A DNA stretch of 64,000 nt from Onchocerca volvulus (taxonomy: Eukaryota > Nematoda > Chromadorea > Rhabditida > Onchocercidae). The notes beneath the pieces were generated by a model. The model did no database searches, was not told where the DNA came from, and saw nothing but the letters and a program-made list of their open reading frames with translations. The position numbers and the translations under genes are program-made. This document shows, in pieces, positions 49,434-63,400 of this stretch (position 1 is its first letter; each line of letters starts with the position of its first letter). The stretch spans positions 1,550,001 through 1,614,000 of the forward strand of contig HG738138.1 in assembly GCA_000499405.2 (NCBI GenBank), written 5' to 3'.

Positions 49434-51450
49434 ACATTTTATATCTTAAAAACGAAAGATTCAGCTGACAATTTCGAATTTATGCTCCAGCTGACCTTTA
49501 CTCCTGAACTGCAATAGAAATTTTAGTCACCAAAGGTAACCTGTTATTATAGGGGGCGGGGGAGGTGTTCGAACCTAATTTGATCACGAGCAGATGACTT
49601 CTACTGGAGGAAAGTGGAAGTAAATATATTATTTACATGAACAATCAAATGACATTGCAGTAAGGGTCAATCAAGACGCTGGAGGTCAAGGCATAATTTA
49701 TGGCTATGGAGACAGAAATTTTTTATGCTAACTCAAAAAAAAAAAGTAATAGAAGAAGGCAAGATAGGAAAAAAAGAAAAGTTAAAGATATATTTTGTAC
49801 TTTCTACTGTAACTATACCTTGAGTATTTATCATTAAATATGATGAACTTGTACAGTAATAAAAACGTATTCTGTAAAAGATAAGATTCAAAAATATCAT
49901 GAATTTACGGATTAGAAAAGCAAAACTTGGATGTTAGATACAAAAGCGAAGGTCATTTTGGTGTATGAGGGCAACCTTTTATCATCATTCGATTTTTGCT
50001 CCATTGTTCGGACACATGCAAATCAATTACCTGCTTACTTCAGTAATTTTTTGAAGCACAAAATAATTAAAACACAAATTTAAAACATTCGAATGCAAAC
50101 TTTTTTTGACAATGATAATGAAAATACTTTAGAAAAGCATTAATAATCCTTCACTTAATAAAAAATTGAATTGTCATGTCAAATTCGTATATTCAAATTC
50201 CAACCAAACCTTAGTTTGTTTAAATTTTTCATGTTAATAGATAAACTAGCTGAAATGATCATAGTATCATAAAGGATTTATTGAACATTCAATTTTGTAA
50301 AATTAAGCTTTTTTTTTCGTTATCATCTTAATTCTAAAATTAATAAACTCTTCGTTTACGAAATGCATTAAATCTATTATTATTTTATCATTCTCTCAAA
50401 CCCTAATCAACAAGCTTATCAGTCTTTTACATCTCCAAATGTTTGAGTTCTCTCATTATTCTCAATCGCTGCAGCAATTACTTTTTTTCATAACTTCTTT
50501 TTAATCTCTCCTCATATGCTCTTCAAAAATCCTAGCAATCTCTTCCGTTTCTTTAATTACTATGCTCTATGACAGGCCTTCTCATCCATCTCCTACAACT
50601 CCTTAGTGTCTCGCATAATTTACTCTCTCTCTCACCTCCTACTCCTACGATTATCCGGAAAAGGTGAGAACATAGGCACTATTCAGAATGTTAAAGAAAA
50701 AAAAAACAAGAAAAATTGCCCGTAATCGCCGGTACCGTATTTTACCGGAAATGCGGGATTTTGATATTTTCGGATTCTGGTGCCTCTATTTTCATTCTTC
50801 TCTTTGCTCCAGGTAGTCCGGTTTTCCATTATTTGAGTTAAGAGTAGAGACTGGAGTGGATATAAGTTAAATGAGAAGAAGTCGCTTCCGTGGTTGGAAT
50901 CCGGAAACGAAACGATGGAATATGCAAGAGAATTCACAAATTTAGAATCTTAAACAGTAGCAAGATTTCGGGAACTAAAAAAAGTAGTAGAAGTTATTCA
51001 TGAATTCGGAAATACAATTGATGGACTAAATTGTACGATAAATATGGACAACATTTGATCATTGTGCTCTTGGTATTTTCGATTTCTATTTGCCCATTTG
51101 CTATCGATACACAAAATGAATTTATTTCAAATTCAATTTTCTCTTACCTAACTAAATTTGAATTTCATGGCATCAGTCAATAAATCACAAACTTGGACTT
51201 CAAATGCCGAACTTTTTTGATTCGAAATATATTTACTTTTCTTCCAACTATTTCTGTGACTGTTCTTCGATTTTGTAGTTTCAAGTAAAGTTCACTTTTC
51301 TTTTAGAATTTTGATTTCAAATAAACTCCAGAAATTTCTCCTTTGTAATTCTCATTTGCAAATTACGACGATATTTATTGTGGGAATTAAAGTTTTAAAT
51401 TTAAAAAATTTCAAGTTTTGTTTTCGGAAATCTTCATTAATTGTATTCAG
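49434..51450. promoter_or_regulatory. Divergent intergenic region between EOGT and mtm-5
   Basis: Both genes start outward from this 2-kb stretch, so both promoters should lie in it. It includes a GGGGGCGGGGG patch at about 49552-49562, unusual here, and a GC-richer block at about 50700-50930 with CCGG and CGCCGGTACCG. A short out-of-frame ATG precedes the EOGT start (49437). At the right end, ATTGTATTCAG (AG at 49 and 50 of 51450) is a probable spliced-leader acceptor for mtm-5. No exon was recognised in it. Confidence 0.55.
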
Positions 51451-51478
51451 GTTCAATGTGCTGCCTGGATTCACTGTA

Positions 51479-54400
51479 ATGTTGGAATGTGAAGGAACAA
51501 GTACTCGTCTTGCCGATTACGTTGTCATTATCGAATTTGATGAAACTCAAATTCGTTAGTTTCATTATCAAACGAAGTATACCATGCAAATGGTTTTATT
51601 CATCCTTGATTATTCTCAAGATCAAATTTAAGTTATAGCATAAGCTTAAGACCTCGGATTCATTGCATTCTGTATGAATATGTACCATGAAAATTCGGCT
51701 AACGATGTCTGTCTGGGAAGAATTTTATTCGGAAAAACATTATGGTTTTTTTTTCTTTTTTTTACAGAAAGATAAAGTTCCAGACAGCCGAAAACGGTCA
51801 TTTTTAGGACATGGCAGCAGTGTTGGGAATATTGTACAGCGTTTCCCAAAATATGATTGGTCAGATATATCACTGTCACCAAGTCTTGAAGTGGTTTGTC
51901 AATTTTTATCCGAAAATCGAATCATTTCAAAGTTTTCTTTCTTGATGATCAAAATATCCTTGAATCGTGATGAATTCCTTATACTTCTTGTCTCTGTCAG
52001 ACATTATAGAAGAGACTTATTTTTGATAATATCACAAGCATATAAATTTAAATTAGTACTTGATGCAGTTGAATAGGTAATGTCGGATCTTTGTTCTTTT
52101 TGCTTTTCCTTACTGAACACAACATCCTTTCGACTGTACTAAAATAATAAAATATCAGTTTTAATACGCTTTTTTTGATTAAAAAAAAAGAGAGAATAGA
52201 AGATGAGACGATATTTTATTATTCAAGTTTTTTAGATTTTTCTGAATTGGTTTAATAAGAAACTGAGATTTGAAATTGTGTTAAATTTTAGTTTTCTCAA
52301 CCGCAAGGTTGGGCACTTTCTACAGAAATGCGTCCTGTTTGCTTCTTCGCGAACACATTGACGGATATTATGGGTGCCAGGCAGTATGCTTGTTGTTTAC
52401 AGGTTATATTTCCACTTTTTTTTCGGTTTTTATTTCCTCCATTTTTCTAATTTTTCCATTCAAATATTCATGCATCCGAAATAACTAATTTTCTTATGTC
52501 ACATCCATTTAATGGTTATAGAATGGATTTACGGTACCAATAATTAAGAAATTGTAATTTAAATAAAGAAAGAACAATTAGAAAGTATTGTTGACTACCA
52601 AGATAAGGATAACTGTTTAACTCAAAATGTGTCAGTGCATACCATCAAACTATTATTTTATCCGCCCAGTGGGTTAACTGGTGGTTGTTCGAATTATCTT
52701 CTTACTTACTAGTTAGCTTCATAAATTAAATGCTCAGTTTATTTGCAGAGTTTGTGTTACATATGAATCATTATTATTTTTGAATGTTAGATGAACCACT
52801 GTTATTTTTGTAGCACAAAAGAGTATTTTGATCAAGTTTTATGGGAGTAATTTTTAATCGAAACATGGAAAGATTGTTTAGGTTTACGAGCCTTGTGGTG
52901 ATGGTATCGAAGAGGTGGATGATACAAGATCTGATGAAGGACCAAGCCTATTCAAACCAAAAGTTATAGTGATATTATCGCGTTTCCCTTTCTTCGATTT
53001 ATTTAGAGTAATATGTTGTTGTTTATTTTCTCTAAATTAAAAAAAAAAAAGTTGAATTTATGCATTTCCGACATGTTTTAAAAATTTACTTAGAAAGGTG
53101 TTGCAAGTAATTCCCTAAACTTTTGGATTCAATAACAGATTTTAGAATTGCTTAAATCGAATACTGTTGGCTTTATTGGAATCGGATGACAAAGCCGAAT
53201 TGATGATTTCAACATTGCTGTCTCAGGTTTATCTAACACCGGGTATGCCTGCGGTATCATTTTGCTTGGGGAATGATCGATTTTCTGTACGGGCTCCCAA
53301 ATCGCCAACTATACCTGTTACATCTGATAAAGTGACGCTATTTTTGCAGCAGTTAGGTTTGTTTAATTCAGTTTTGTAAAATAGCAAGGTTTTTGTTTGA
53401 TTTAGCTATTATGGAAGAAATTCTGGAAAGAGACTATCTACGGTTTCTAGTTTGTATATACTTGTACATACTTATAATTTTGAAGAGAAATAATAATTTC
53501 TAGTTTAGGAACAATCTATAATATTCTAACGTTGCTTTGTGCTGTTATGACTGATCATAAGATATTGTTTCGATCCAGTTCACTTTCTCTGCTTGCTGAT
53601 AGCTGCTATGCACTGCGTTCGCTTCTATATCCTTTTGATTATCCGTGAGTTAACTTTGTAAATATATTTTAGTCTTATTTAATATGCGTAGATTCTATAA
53701 CATTTAATCACTGAAGTATAAGGACAGTGTCCTATTTTTTAATCAAATTCCCTATACGAGAGTTGCTAGGTTATGATTAACAGTCTTTCGATCTAAGTGA
53801 TGTATTTGGCTTAATCCTGATCTCTCCGCTTGCCCTGTTTGCTTATCATTATTTGCCAGAACTGCCAATAACTTCGCATCATTTTATTACATTTATGCTA
53901 CGATTTCAGGCATACTTATGTTCCTGTACTGCCTGAATTACTCATTGAATACTTAGAAAGCCCAACTCCATATATTATGGGTGTACTAAACACTGTCCGT
54001 ATACGGTACACTGATTTAGATGCAGTTATAGTAGATCTAGATGTTGGCGCTGTTTATGTACCCCCTTCGATTACAATACCTGTTATTCCTCAACCATTTC
54101 ATCAGCAGCTTACTTCTTCATTACAAATGGTTCGCATGTTTTCCAAAAATTAATTAATATGAAATTTAAGAAAAAAGAAAAAAAAAAGAAACTAAGGTGA
54201 TATTTATGAATATTTACTTGGGTGCACAACATCCACTTTTGTTATAGGTGCTATTTCCTGGTCTGGCTACAGCGGATTATGCGTGGAAAGTTGGACAGCC
54301 ACCATTTCCTGCTTGTGAAGTACAGGTTAGCCAATTTTTTTTGCGACATTTTAAACTATATTGTCCTTTCTGTTCACGTCGATTGATTGCGAAGTTTCAG

Positions 54401-57400
54401 GATAAAAGAATTCGAGCATGTTTTCTTCGTTTCTTTGCTGATTTGTTAGTTGGATATCGGTGCTGCCTGGAAGTTATTCGTGTTTATACGCCACCATTAA
54501 TCGTCTTTCACAAATCTGCATTTCTTGGTTTACGGCAGTTTTCTTCATGTCCGCTTATTCGTGCTTTTCTTGATAGCTTGCTATTTCAGTCTTTCATATC
54601 CGATCGTGGGTTACCTTTCCGAATTTGCGACTTATTTGACGAAGTGAGTAATTTATTATATACAGAAGAAAAAAATTGATTTAAGTTGTTATGAACAATA
54701 TGTGGCAAGAAAATGGTATTTGAAACCAGGGAAACCATTCTGGATTGTTCTGTAGTAAATATGGAGTTTACGCGGTATCATTTAAAGTAAATTGGTGACT
54801 TTGCAGCTTGTTGCTCAAATTAGCGAACAGTCAAATGGTCAGTTAACTTCGCGAACAACCAGTATAGAAACTATCACCGAGACTGCTGAAAAATTACTTG
54901 AGAATGTATTTTTTTCTTTTTTCATTATTCATCTCATTTGCTATACTTCTTAAATGTTGGCTTTCGTTGCATTACTTATACTCATATATTTACTTATGTA
55001 AGCGTTTTTCGCGCATACATTGTTTTCATTAACTTTTTTTTCAGGAAAGACAAGAAACTCCCTTTTCAATTACTCCATTTGTAACTCAGCAACGATTTAC
55101 AGTTTCATTTTCATCTACAAAATTACGTCTTATTAATGATGATTTGGTTGGTTTTTTTTTTTAGATGTTTTATTTGCAATAGAATATTAGGATTGCATTT
55201 TGTAATAAAATCCATGATGAAATCCTTAATTATTTTGCTTCACTAAAATTTGACCGTGTTTGGAATCTCAAATTGTAATTACAAATATTATTCAAGGTAT
55301 CGCAAGTAATCAAACGTAAGCTGAAAACAACCTCAAATAAAGTAGCACCTGTGTTATGTCCTCGTCGTGTCCATGCTACGCCATGGATTATTGCTAAAGA
55401 AGAACGTATGGGAGCAGTTTCTAGACGTTTACAAGTTCTTAGTAGCTGTTTACATCATATATTTGATTTCAAATTATCGGATGCTAGAAAGGTGATAATT
55501 TTGTTTTCTTTCTGGAATCCGAGGATTTCCAATAACTTTCATAAATATTTGGTGTTTTGAAGACATTATCTACAAAGAAACTGGTGAGAACAATATTTTT
55601 TGTTGCTGTTTAAAAAAATAAGGAAAAAACAAATATAATGAATAATCTAACTGCAGATAATGTGTGCAGTAGAATTGTCAATGCGAAGCGTTAATGCTCG
55701 TGTAGCATTTTGTCAGCTTCTTTGGAAAAATCTTGTCCCAGTCAATCGTGCGACGCTATTCCCACAGCAATTTGAATTAATTGTGCGATTAATGAACTGC
55801 GCTCTCAGCGTATGTTTTTTTTTTTTTCTTTTCTAAAAAAAAGAAACCTATGTAAAGTGAGCTAGAATTTCAATTAGACGTTGGAAAAAGTTATGAGCTG
55901 TATTTTTGGAGGTAAGAGATAAATGGTTTAAATTTGTGAATTATTAATTAGGTAACTAGACTGGGTGAATCAATTCAGTTGAGTAGACTTTCAAGAAATT
56001 TTCAGCAAGAATCCAGGGAAGATGAACATGGAATTGCATATGCTATGCTATATCTCTCCAACATTTATTGCAGGGTAAACTGTTATTTCAAATTAACAAA
56101 TCTGATTTTTCTGAATTTTCCTTTTTTGATGAGAAATCTTTTTTTCTCATTTGTTGTGGGCATGATGAAAAAATTTCGTTGTAGCGCTTGACAGCTGGCG
56201 TACATCAGTTTGCATACACTTGCATTCAAGAACATGCAGTATGGGATAATCAGCAGTTCTGGGAAGCGGCATTCTTCCATGACATTCATCGACAAATCAG
56301 GCGGCTTTATTTACCAGCACGGGAAGAATCAGATTGTCCATTTCCATTGAAAGAAGTATGTATTAGTCCGGATAAAACATTTTTAAAAAATTTATTGTTT
56401 AAATTTCAGCTTTATTGCCATTCATTTTTCCATTAGAACTATGAACAGTTGAAAATATATGTTTAGAAAAAAATCTTCAATTGTATCCAGAAGTTTCATC
56501 TTATTAACAAAGGAAGCAAACAAGAAAATGCAGGAACGGAAAAACCTTCAAGTTTTAATTTAAGTGTAAAGGAAAAGAGAAAAAAAGAAAAGGAAAGTAC
56601 AGGAACGGGAAAAGATCTGAAAGTTAAGCAAGTTTTAGAATGTTACGGACACATGGAATTTGATGGAAAAACCTTCTGGAATGGATTTAGTCAGTGATCA
56701 ACTGGCAAGTATGTCGAGTGTTAAGGATGATGAAATCGAGAAACGAGCAATAGACGAAAATTCGATTGTTTATGGGCAGGTATATGGTTTGTTTCATTGA
56801 TATTAAATATTGTAGATGAATTCATCGACTTTACTTTAGATTTTCTTCTTTAATTGTTTTGAAACAAATGTTAGATTAGATAGAATTATGGAAATAAAAT
56901 GGTGTTTCATTCACCTATATTCTTCACTAATTGCTTTTTTCGTTCCATTGGTGCTAGCAGTATATCCATTTTCGATTTTACATTTAGTTCATCCAATTCC
57001 TTTGCATAAATGCTTGGACTGTCTTGTTATTTTAGCTTATCCCATATTCATTTTCTGCGGTATGGGGTTGCTTGTACATGATTATTTTACAAATAAATAA
57101 AGCAAAAGATCAAATAACTTTATTCAGTAATTATTGAATTGTTCAGATTTCTAAATTACTTATTTGGCCTTTGCATTATTTATTTTATGCGCGGTGAAAT
57201 TTCATATATTTCATAAGCTGGATTTATTGATATACATACATATTTTCTGTTTTTCTATACGGAATCTATGTCATAGGCTAAACATTACATCAATCTAATG
57301 GTATATATGCGAGTGCCACTGGATGTCTCAAAGCTACGTCGCGTTAATGTACGTGAACTGGAAAGACGAAGTGATCGGAGTGGAAAAAAACGTGATTTTG

Positions 57401-60400
57401 ATGAAGAAACTGAACTGTCAGTGAGTGAAAGTGAAGTGGAAAGTGGTTTTATTGAAGCGGATTCAACAGATTTAGGAAATTCTACTGTGCGATGGATTAG
57501 CAGGTTAATTCTCACCTTCTTTAATACTGAGATGGTTGTTATCGTGAAATTTTTCAAAATGATTTAAAAAACAAACCTCTGGTTACTTTACAAGAATTTA
57601 TTGTCTTTGGTGAATTTGTTGTGCGTTTTACAGACTCATCGATCGTATTTGTTCATCAGCTGGTTTGGAGCAACTTCAAATTGAAAGCCTTTGCGGAGAA
57701 ATACCGGGTTTCGTTGCACTACACATCGATAATTTGGAACAAGTTTATACTGAAAGCAAACGTCTTTCACCTTTGCATAAAGTTGGAGTTTTAGCTTTCC
57801 TAAAATAATTAAATTTATCTTTTTATCACTGACGGAAGTCTAATCAGTAAGCAACTTGGTTAAATGGCATGGTTTGATGTCATTTAGCTTTCAGAAGATT
57901 TACAGGTTGTGTTGGGCATACTCTCATTCTACAATAGGAGAAAACGGTGCATGAAAACCGTTAATTCTGATATTCCTGTTGATGTTTTCCGATTAATTTT
58001 TTATTTACAAATTCATTTGCAGCCAAAATTATTACAACCAGCACTTTTACTACCGTCTGAACGTATTGTTATTGGAGGACTGCGAGTATTTTTGTTAGCC
58101 GATGGACGTGTAACAAGTACAACGTGTGGTGAAACACCACAAAGCCTTCTTCCAGCAGAAGGAGCTATTTTCCTAACCAATTATCGGGTTGTATTCAAAG
58201 GACAGCCTTGTGATTTATTCCGTATGTTTATGAATTGTTTCACTTTTTTTTTCCTTGAATTAAATTGTAAAGGATTTTTTATTTAAAATTTCCTTTGACA
58301 TTATGCTGTGATAAAATTTAAAAGTGGAGGAAAATTGCAGTATGTGAGCAAGTGGTTGTACGTTCAATGACAGTCATGTCAATAACGAAAGAGAAACTGA
58401 TCGGTGATACTTCATCTCAAAGCTCTCAGCTTGAGGGTATTCCCGTACGTGTAGCACATCAGTTACATGATGCTTTCCAGATACGAAGTTCGAGTTTTCA
58501 AGTAAATTATTGATTATTGAAATCACGTCATCATTGTCTTATTCTGCTTATTATTTAATAACTGTTTATTCATTCACGTCATTATTTATTTTTCTTTTTT
58601 TTCTCATTTGCCTATATTTTTCATTATTAAAATATTTGTACGCTTTTTTGAATATTTACAGCTCATGAAATTCGCATTTGATGAAGAAGTACCAAGTGAG
58701 AAGGCAGAGGAATTTATGGAAACTTTGAGTAGTTTACGATGGGCATCTGTTTTACCACATACACTATTCGCTTATTCAGCTGCTTCATCAGTACTTTCTT
58801 CAACTTTAGGGGGTATCACATCGAAACATAAATATGGAACGATGAAGTAATGCATTTTACTGTATTTTTGTTTTATCTGATTGCGCTCAATTATTAGCAC
58901 ATATTTACCTCCCAATCTAGAATTTTCCATATTTTTATCCCATGATTTCGCCTCTGCTCGATAATTTCGTGTGTATGGTCCAATCAGATTTCGGATGTTT
59001 GGATTGAATGACAAGGATTATATTTTTATTATTTTTTTTTTTAACATTTACTCATTTATAATGAATTTTACTCTCAGCACAATTACAGAGAATTAAAGAA
59101 GGCATTAATGCGAAATCCATTAAAAGAAAGAAAACGATTCCGGGCGCCACCTAAGGCATTACCATCAATTCCGAAAAACGGTGATGCAAGCACACTGAAT
59201 GTGTTGTCACCCGGTGCATCACCCCATTCCTCGAAAAATGATTATTTAGATCTATCCGGTAAGTTTGGTCTTTTAGAAATTCCATCTTTTTTTCAGAATT
59301 TGATTCAAGCTTTGAATGTACGCTGTAAAACAGTTTTTTTTTTCTCTCAAGTTTCTGTTAATCATTTCGAATATTGATTAGGAGAAATGATAGATCCAAC
59401 AACAAGTGGATTACATCGTCATTATTTAGTCGATTACGATCGCCTGGGCTTGAATCATGGTTCATTTCGATTAACGAATGCAAATCGTCGTTATGAGCTG
59501 ACAAAGAGGTTTTTTTACAAGCTTTTCTAATTATGTGGGCATTCGGATCATCAGAGTTACACAAAGTCTTTTGAAGATACAATGTGATCATACATCAGGC
59601 ATATTGATGCATTCGAAAACATGCTCACGATACTATTGTAAAGCGTTTAATCTTCGTGTTGCTGTTGTAAAACATTTAATCTCCTTTTAATGGCACATTT
59701 GAAATATTCAAAAGTGGTTAGAATTATAAGGTGAGGAGGATCGTTTCAGAAAATTTTGTCGACATAAATATTAATTTCTATTTGGAAGAGGTCGTAGGAG
59801 ATTTGCAATTGATTTAGGCTTTTCACTCATTGTTTTTAGAATTTCCAATAATTTTCGAAAGCAGAGTTTCATGCTTTCTTTTATTTTCAGTTACCCAAAT
59901 ATTATAGTGGTACCTGCAAATACACCTGATGATAATTTTACGAAAATCGGCAAAGGATTCAGACATTGTCGTTTTCCAGTAATTACATGGAAAAGTGACA
60001 ACGGTGCGTTACTTGCACGTGGTGCAGGCTTCACTGCACAAACAGTGGTCAGTCGGTTAAGAAAGCAAGCAAATTTCCTCGGTAATAGTGATAACCAAAA
60101 TATGGGTTATAACGGTTCCTACATGTCCCTTAATTCGCGTGATATGGCTCTTCCCAACAGTGTGGAATTACAGGTATATTTACGAATTACTTTTTTGCTG
60201 GTAAACTGTAAAGTTTTTTATTTTTGCAAGTAATATCTGTCTTTTAGAGCTAGTCAAAATTTTGAAAAATAGTGTTGGCTCAATTTAGTTTTAAAAAAGA
60301 TATCTCAACTTATTTTATTTTGACCAAATTAATCTATCAGGAAAGATATGTTTCTATGTTTGCGGCACTTTCGCCGAGGATGGCAAATGGAGATGGCCAT

Positions 60401-63400
60401 TCGTTAATGTCGGAATCAGTGGAATCATTGTTATCACTCTATTCGATGATTACGGCTGATGGTTTATCATTAAATTCCGGTACACCTGATTTATATCGTA
60501 AATCACAAACGGACATTGCCCGACATGCAGCAAATTTCGTTCGAAATAGTGGAGGAAGATCTGGGATAAAACGTAAGACTTACCTATGCAATTATTTTTG
60601 TTTTTCTTTTTTTTTTTCTTTTTTTTTGGATCAAATTTTCTTCCCTTTGGATAAATTTGTTTTTCTTCGTAAATCTTTTCATTCCTCGTAGGATGCATAA
60701 TTTAGCAGATATTCCAGCTGCAAATGGTGATCGGTTTGTTGGTTATGTGGATAACAATATCCAGCCGCGACATACAAATTTGGGGCGAGGGCAGACGGTG
60801 AAACCGTTGATCAGTCTTACAAGGAAGGCATTATACGTTTTAGGAGATAGAAATCAAGCTAAGGTTGCTTTTAGCACATATCTATACATTTCCAAGCAGA
60901 ATTAATGTTTAAAGTATCAATTGGGTTGGACTTCTATTCATTTTGAATTTAAATCGTGTGGTATCTATTTGAGTGACTTTCAGATGTTGAAGTTGGACAA
61001 AAGATGTGAATTCATTCCTGTAAATTATCCATCCGCTCATAATGTAAAGATAGCCTTTAAAAAATTTTTGCGTGCAGCATGTCCAAGCTGGCCGTTATAT
61101 GTCGATCCCTCTCTTACTTTCCTGAAACAGATTGACGAATCTTTATGGTTACATATGGTAAGCGAAGTATTTCAATACTGTTGAAATATTTGAGTCCATA
61201 AAATTTGGAACTGTTTGATACTTTTTCGTAACAATTTCAGGTATCTTCATTGTTGCATTTAGCTTGTGCAATAGTGGATTTGATTGATGTACAACTTTCA
61301 ACTGTAGTTATATGCATCGAAGACGGATGGGATGCCACTTGTCAACTTACGGCTCTTTCAGAGCTTCTTCTTGATCCTTACTACAGGTGTTCATTAGCTA
61401 TTTACATAAATTATTTCTTTTTTACGACAAAATGTTTTAGATTTCAGTTTTTTCATATTGCATATAAAAATAATAAATATATAATAAGAATGCACTGCAG
61501 GACATTTGAAGGTTTTCGAGTTTTGGTAGAAAAAGAATGGCTTGCATTTGGGCATCGTTTCTCTCATCGTCACAATCATACAGCTGCATCTCAAAGCAGT
61601 GGTATTGCACCAATGTTTTTATTATTCTTGGATGCAGTACATCAGGTATATCGTTATATTGATAATTACGTTGCGGAATCCAAAGAATATCGTTGTTATC
61701 ATGAAAATAAATTAATATTGGCATAAATTAGAAATGTTCTGATAAATTGAAATATGAACTTTTTAGACATGGGAACAGTATCCATCAGCATTCGAATTCA
61801 ATGATTTCTACCTTCGTTTTCTTGCTTATCATTCTACCTCTGCATGTTTTCGCACATTTTTACATGATTCGGAAGCGGAACGGATCAAGTTTGATTCGCT
61901 TACTTTATCAGCAGGAGAACCGCGTGCTGCATCATTGTGGACATACATTGATCAGAAGCGTCTTGGGTGAATATGTACTTGGCATAATTCAAGCGTATGT
62001 ATCACTACAAGTGTAGTTCTTGTTACTTTTTGGATGTTGTTTCAGGTCGCCTCTGTTTGATAATTTCATGTACGTTGCCGAGATGCACACTGTTTTACGT
62101 CCACAGTCGAGTGTAGCCAGCATAACATTATGGCCTTTTTATTGCGAAGATCATTTGGCACATGGATCGCCTTACGATATTGGTAAATTTTGCTTCCTTT
62201 TTCTTTTTTTTGGATGAATATTTTCAGATTTTGATCTTGAAAAATCCTCGCTGGTAGCAAATGTCCTTGATTATTTAAATTTTTGAAACTATTTAGTCCA
62301 CAAAACTGTTTATTTCTGCAAAAAAAAAAAAAAAAGACAGTTATTCTTGCAGAAACAGCTGAGATGGAGCAGCAACAACGCGAGGATGAGCATCAAGAAT
62401 CTTTGGTTGATGTTGGAGCTTCGGTTTCCATATCAAGGAGATTATTGGATGCAAATTATCGTTGTACACATTTTCTTCTTCTCGATTCATTTTCATCTTT
62501 GATTGAGGTATGGATGAAAATTCTACTTTATTAGATTGTTGGAAATAAATAAAAATATTTGAAAGATCAGAATATATCTCCAGGATAACAAAAGAATAAG
62601 CCTTAAAGAGTCGTTGACATTTTTTTCAGAGGTTCATTCGCTTACGTCCACTTCGCACTAGTGAAGATGAGAAGGCCGTAGAATCATGGCATACATTAGT
62701 TGTAACAGCGAATGATCGTGCAACGCAAATTTCATGCTTTCGGGTTGGTTTTTGAAAATTTTTGGACATAATAAATTGTAGTAAAGTTGATCATATGTTT
62801 TTCCACTTCGATGTCATTCTGTTTAATAATGTTATGGAGTTTATTCAGTATTGCCTAACAAAGACAGCATTTGGAGAAATTTTGACCTGGAGTTTATTTT
62901 ATGCAGGTTTTTTTCTTTTCTACTGTCCTTTTCTGTTGATTTAGGGAATCTAGCAATTTATTTTCTCATAGAAAATGTTGTAGAATGATGATGATGTAAA
63001 TACTGTAAGTATTTGGCATCGTTATGTGCAAAGAGCTGTTCAAAAGAAGGAAACTGTTAAGCTTTTGCTTCATGGTATATCCCGACAACAAAGCTCTTCA
63101 CGATTAAGAGATAGCACAACAAGCACGTAAGTTATTTATGCCAATTTTCTCTTTCTCATTTTTTCATCGGAAAGTAGTAATGAGCAAGCGTAACTGATTT
63201 TGATTGATGTAGTTAGTTGAAACAATGATCGTAGTGAGTATACGAAAACTTTCCAGTGCCTTGTCTATTGTTATGAATAAAAGAGAAAAACGATCTATTA
63301 TCATGCATCATGCGCAACAGCGTTACTGAAATTTGAAACAAACTGCAGCTTTAACAGATCATTCCTCACAATATGTGTTGTGTATCTTCTGACATGTAGT

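Noticed and set aside
49552..49562. GGGGGCGGGGG as a G-quadruplex
   Set aside because: Only two G runs are present; four are needed. Kept only as a compositional oddity of the promoter region.
57285..57557. Ser/Arg-rich minus-strand frame
   Set aside because: Antisense to mtm-5 exon 17, which is in phase with both neighbours.
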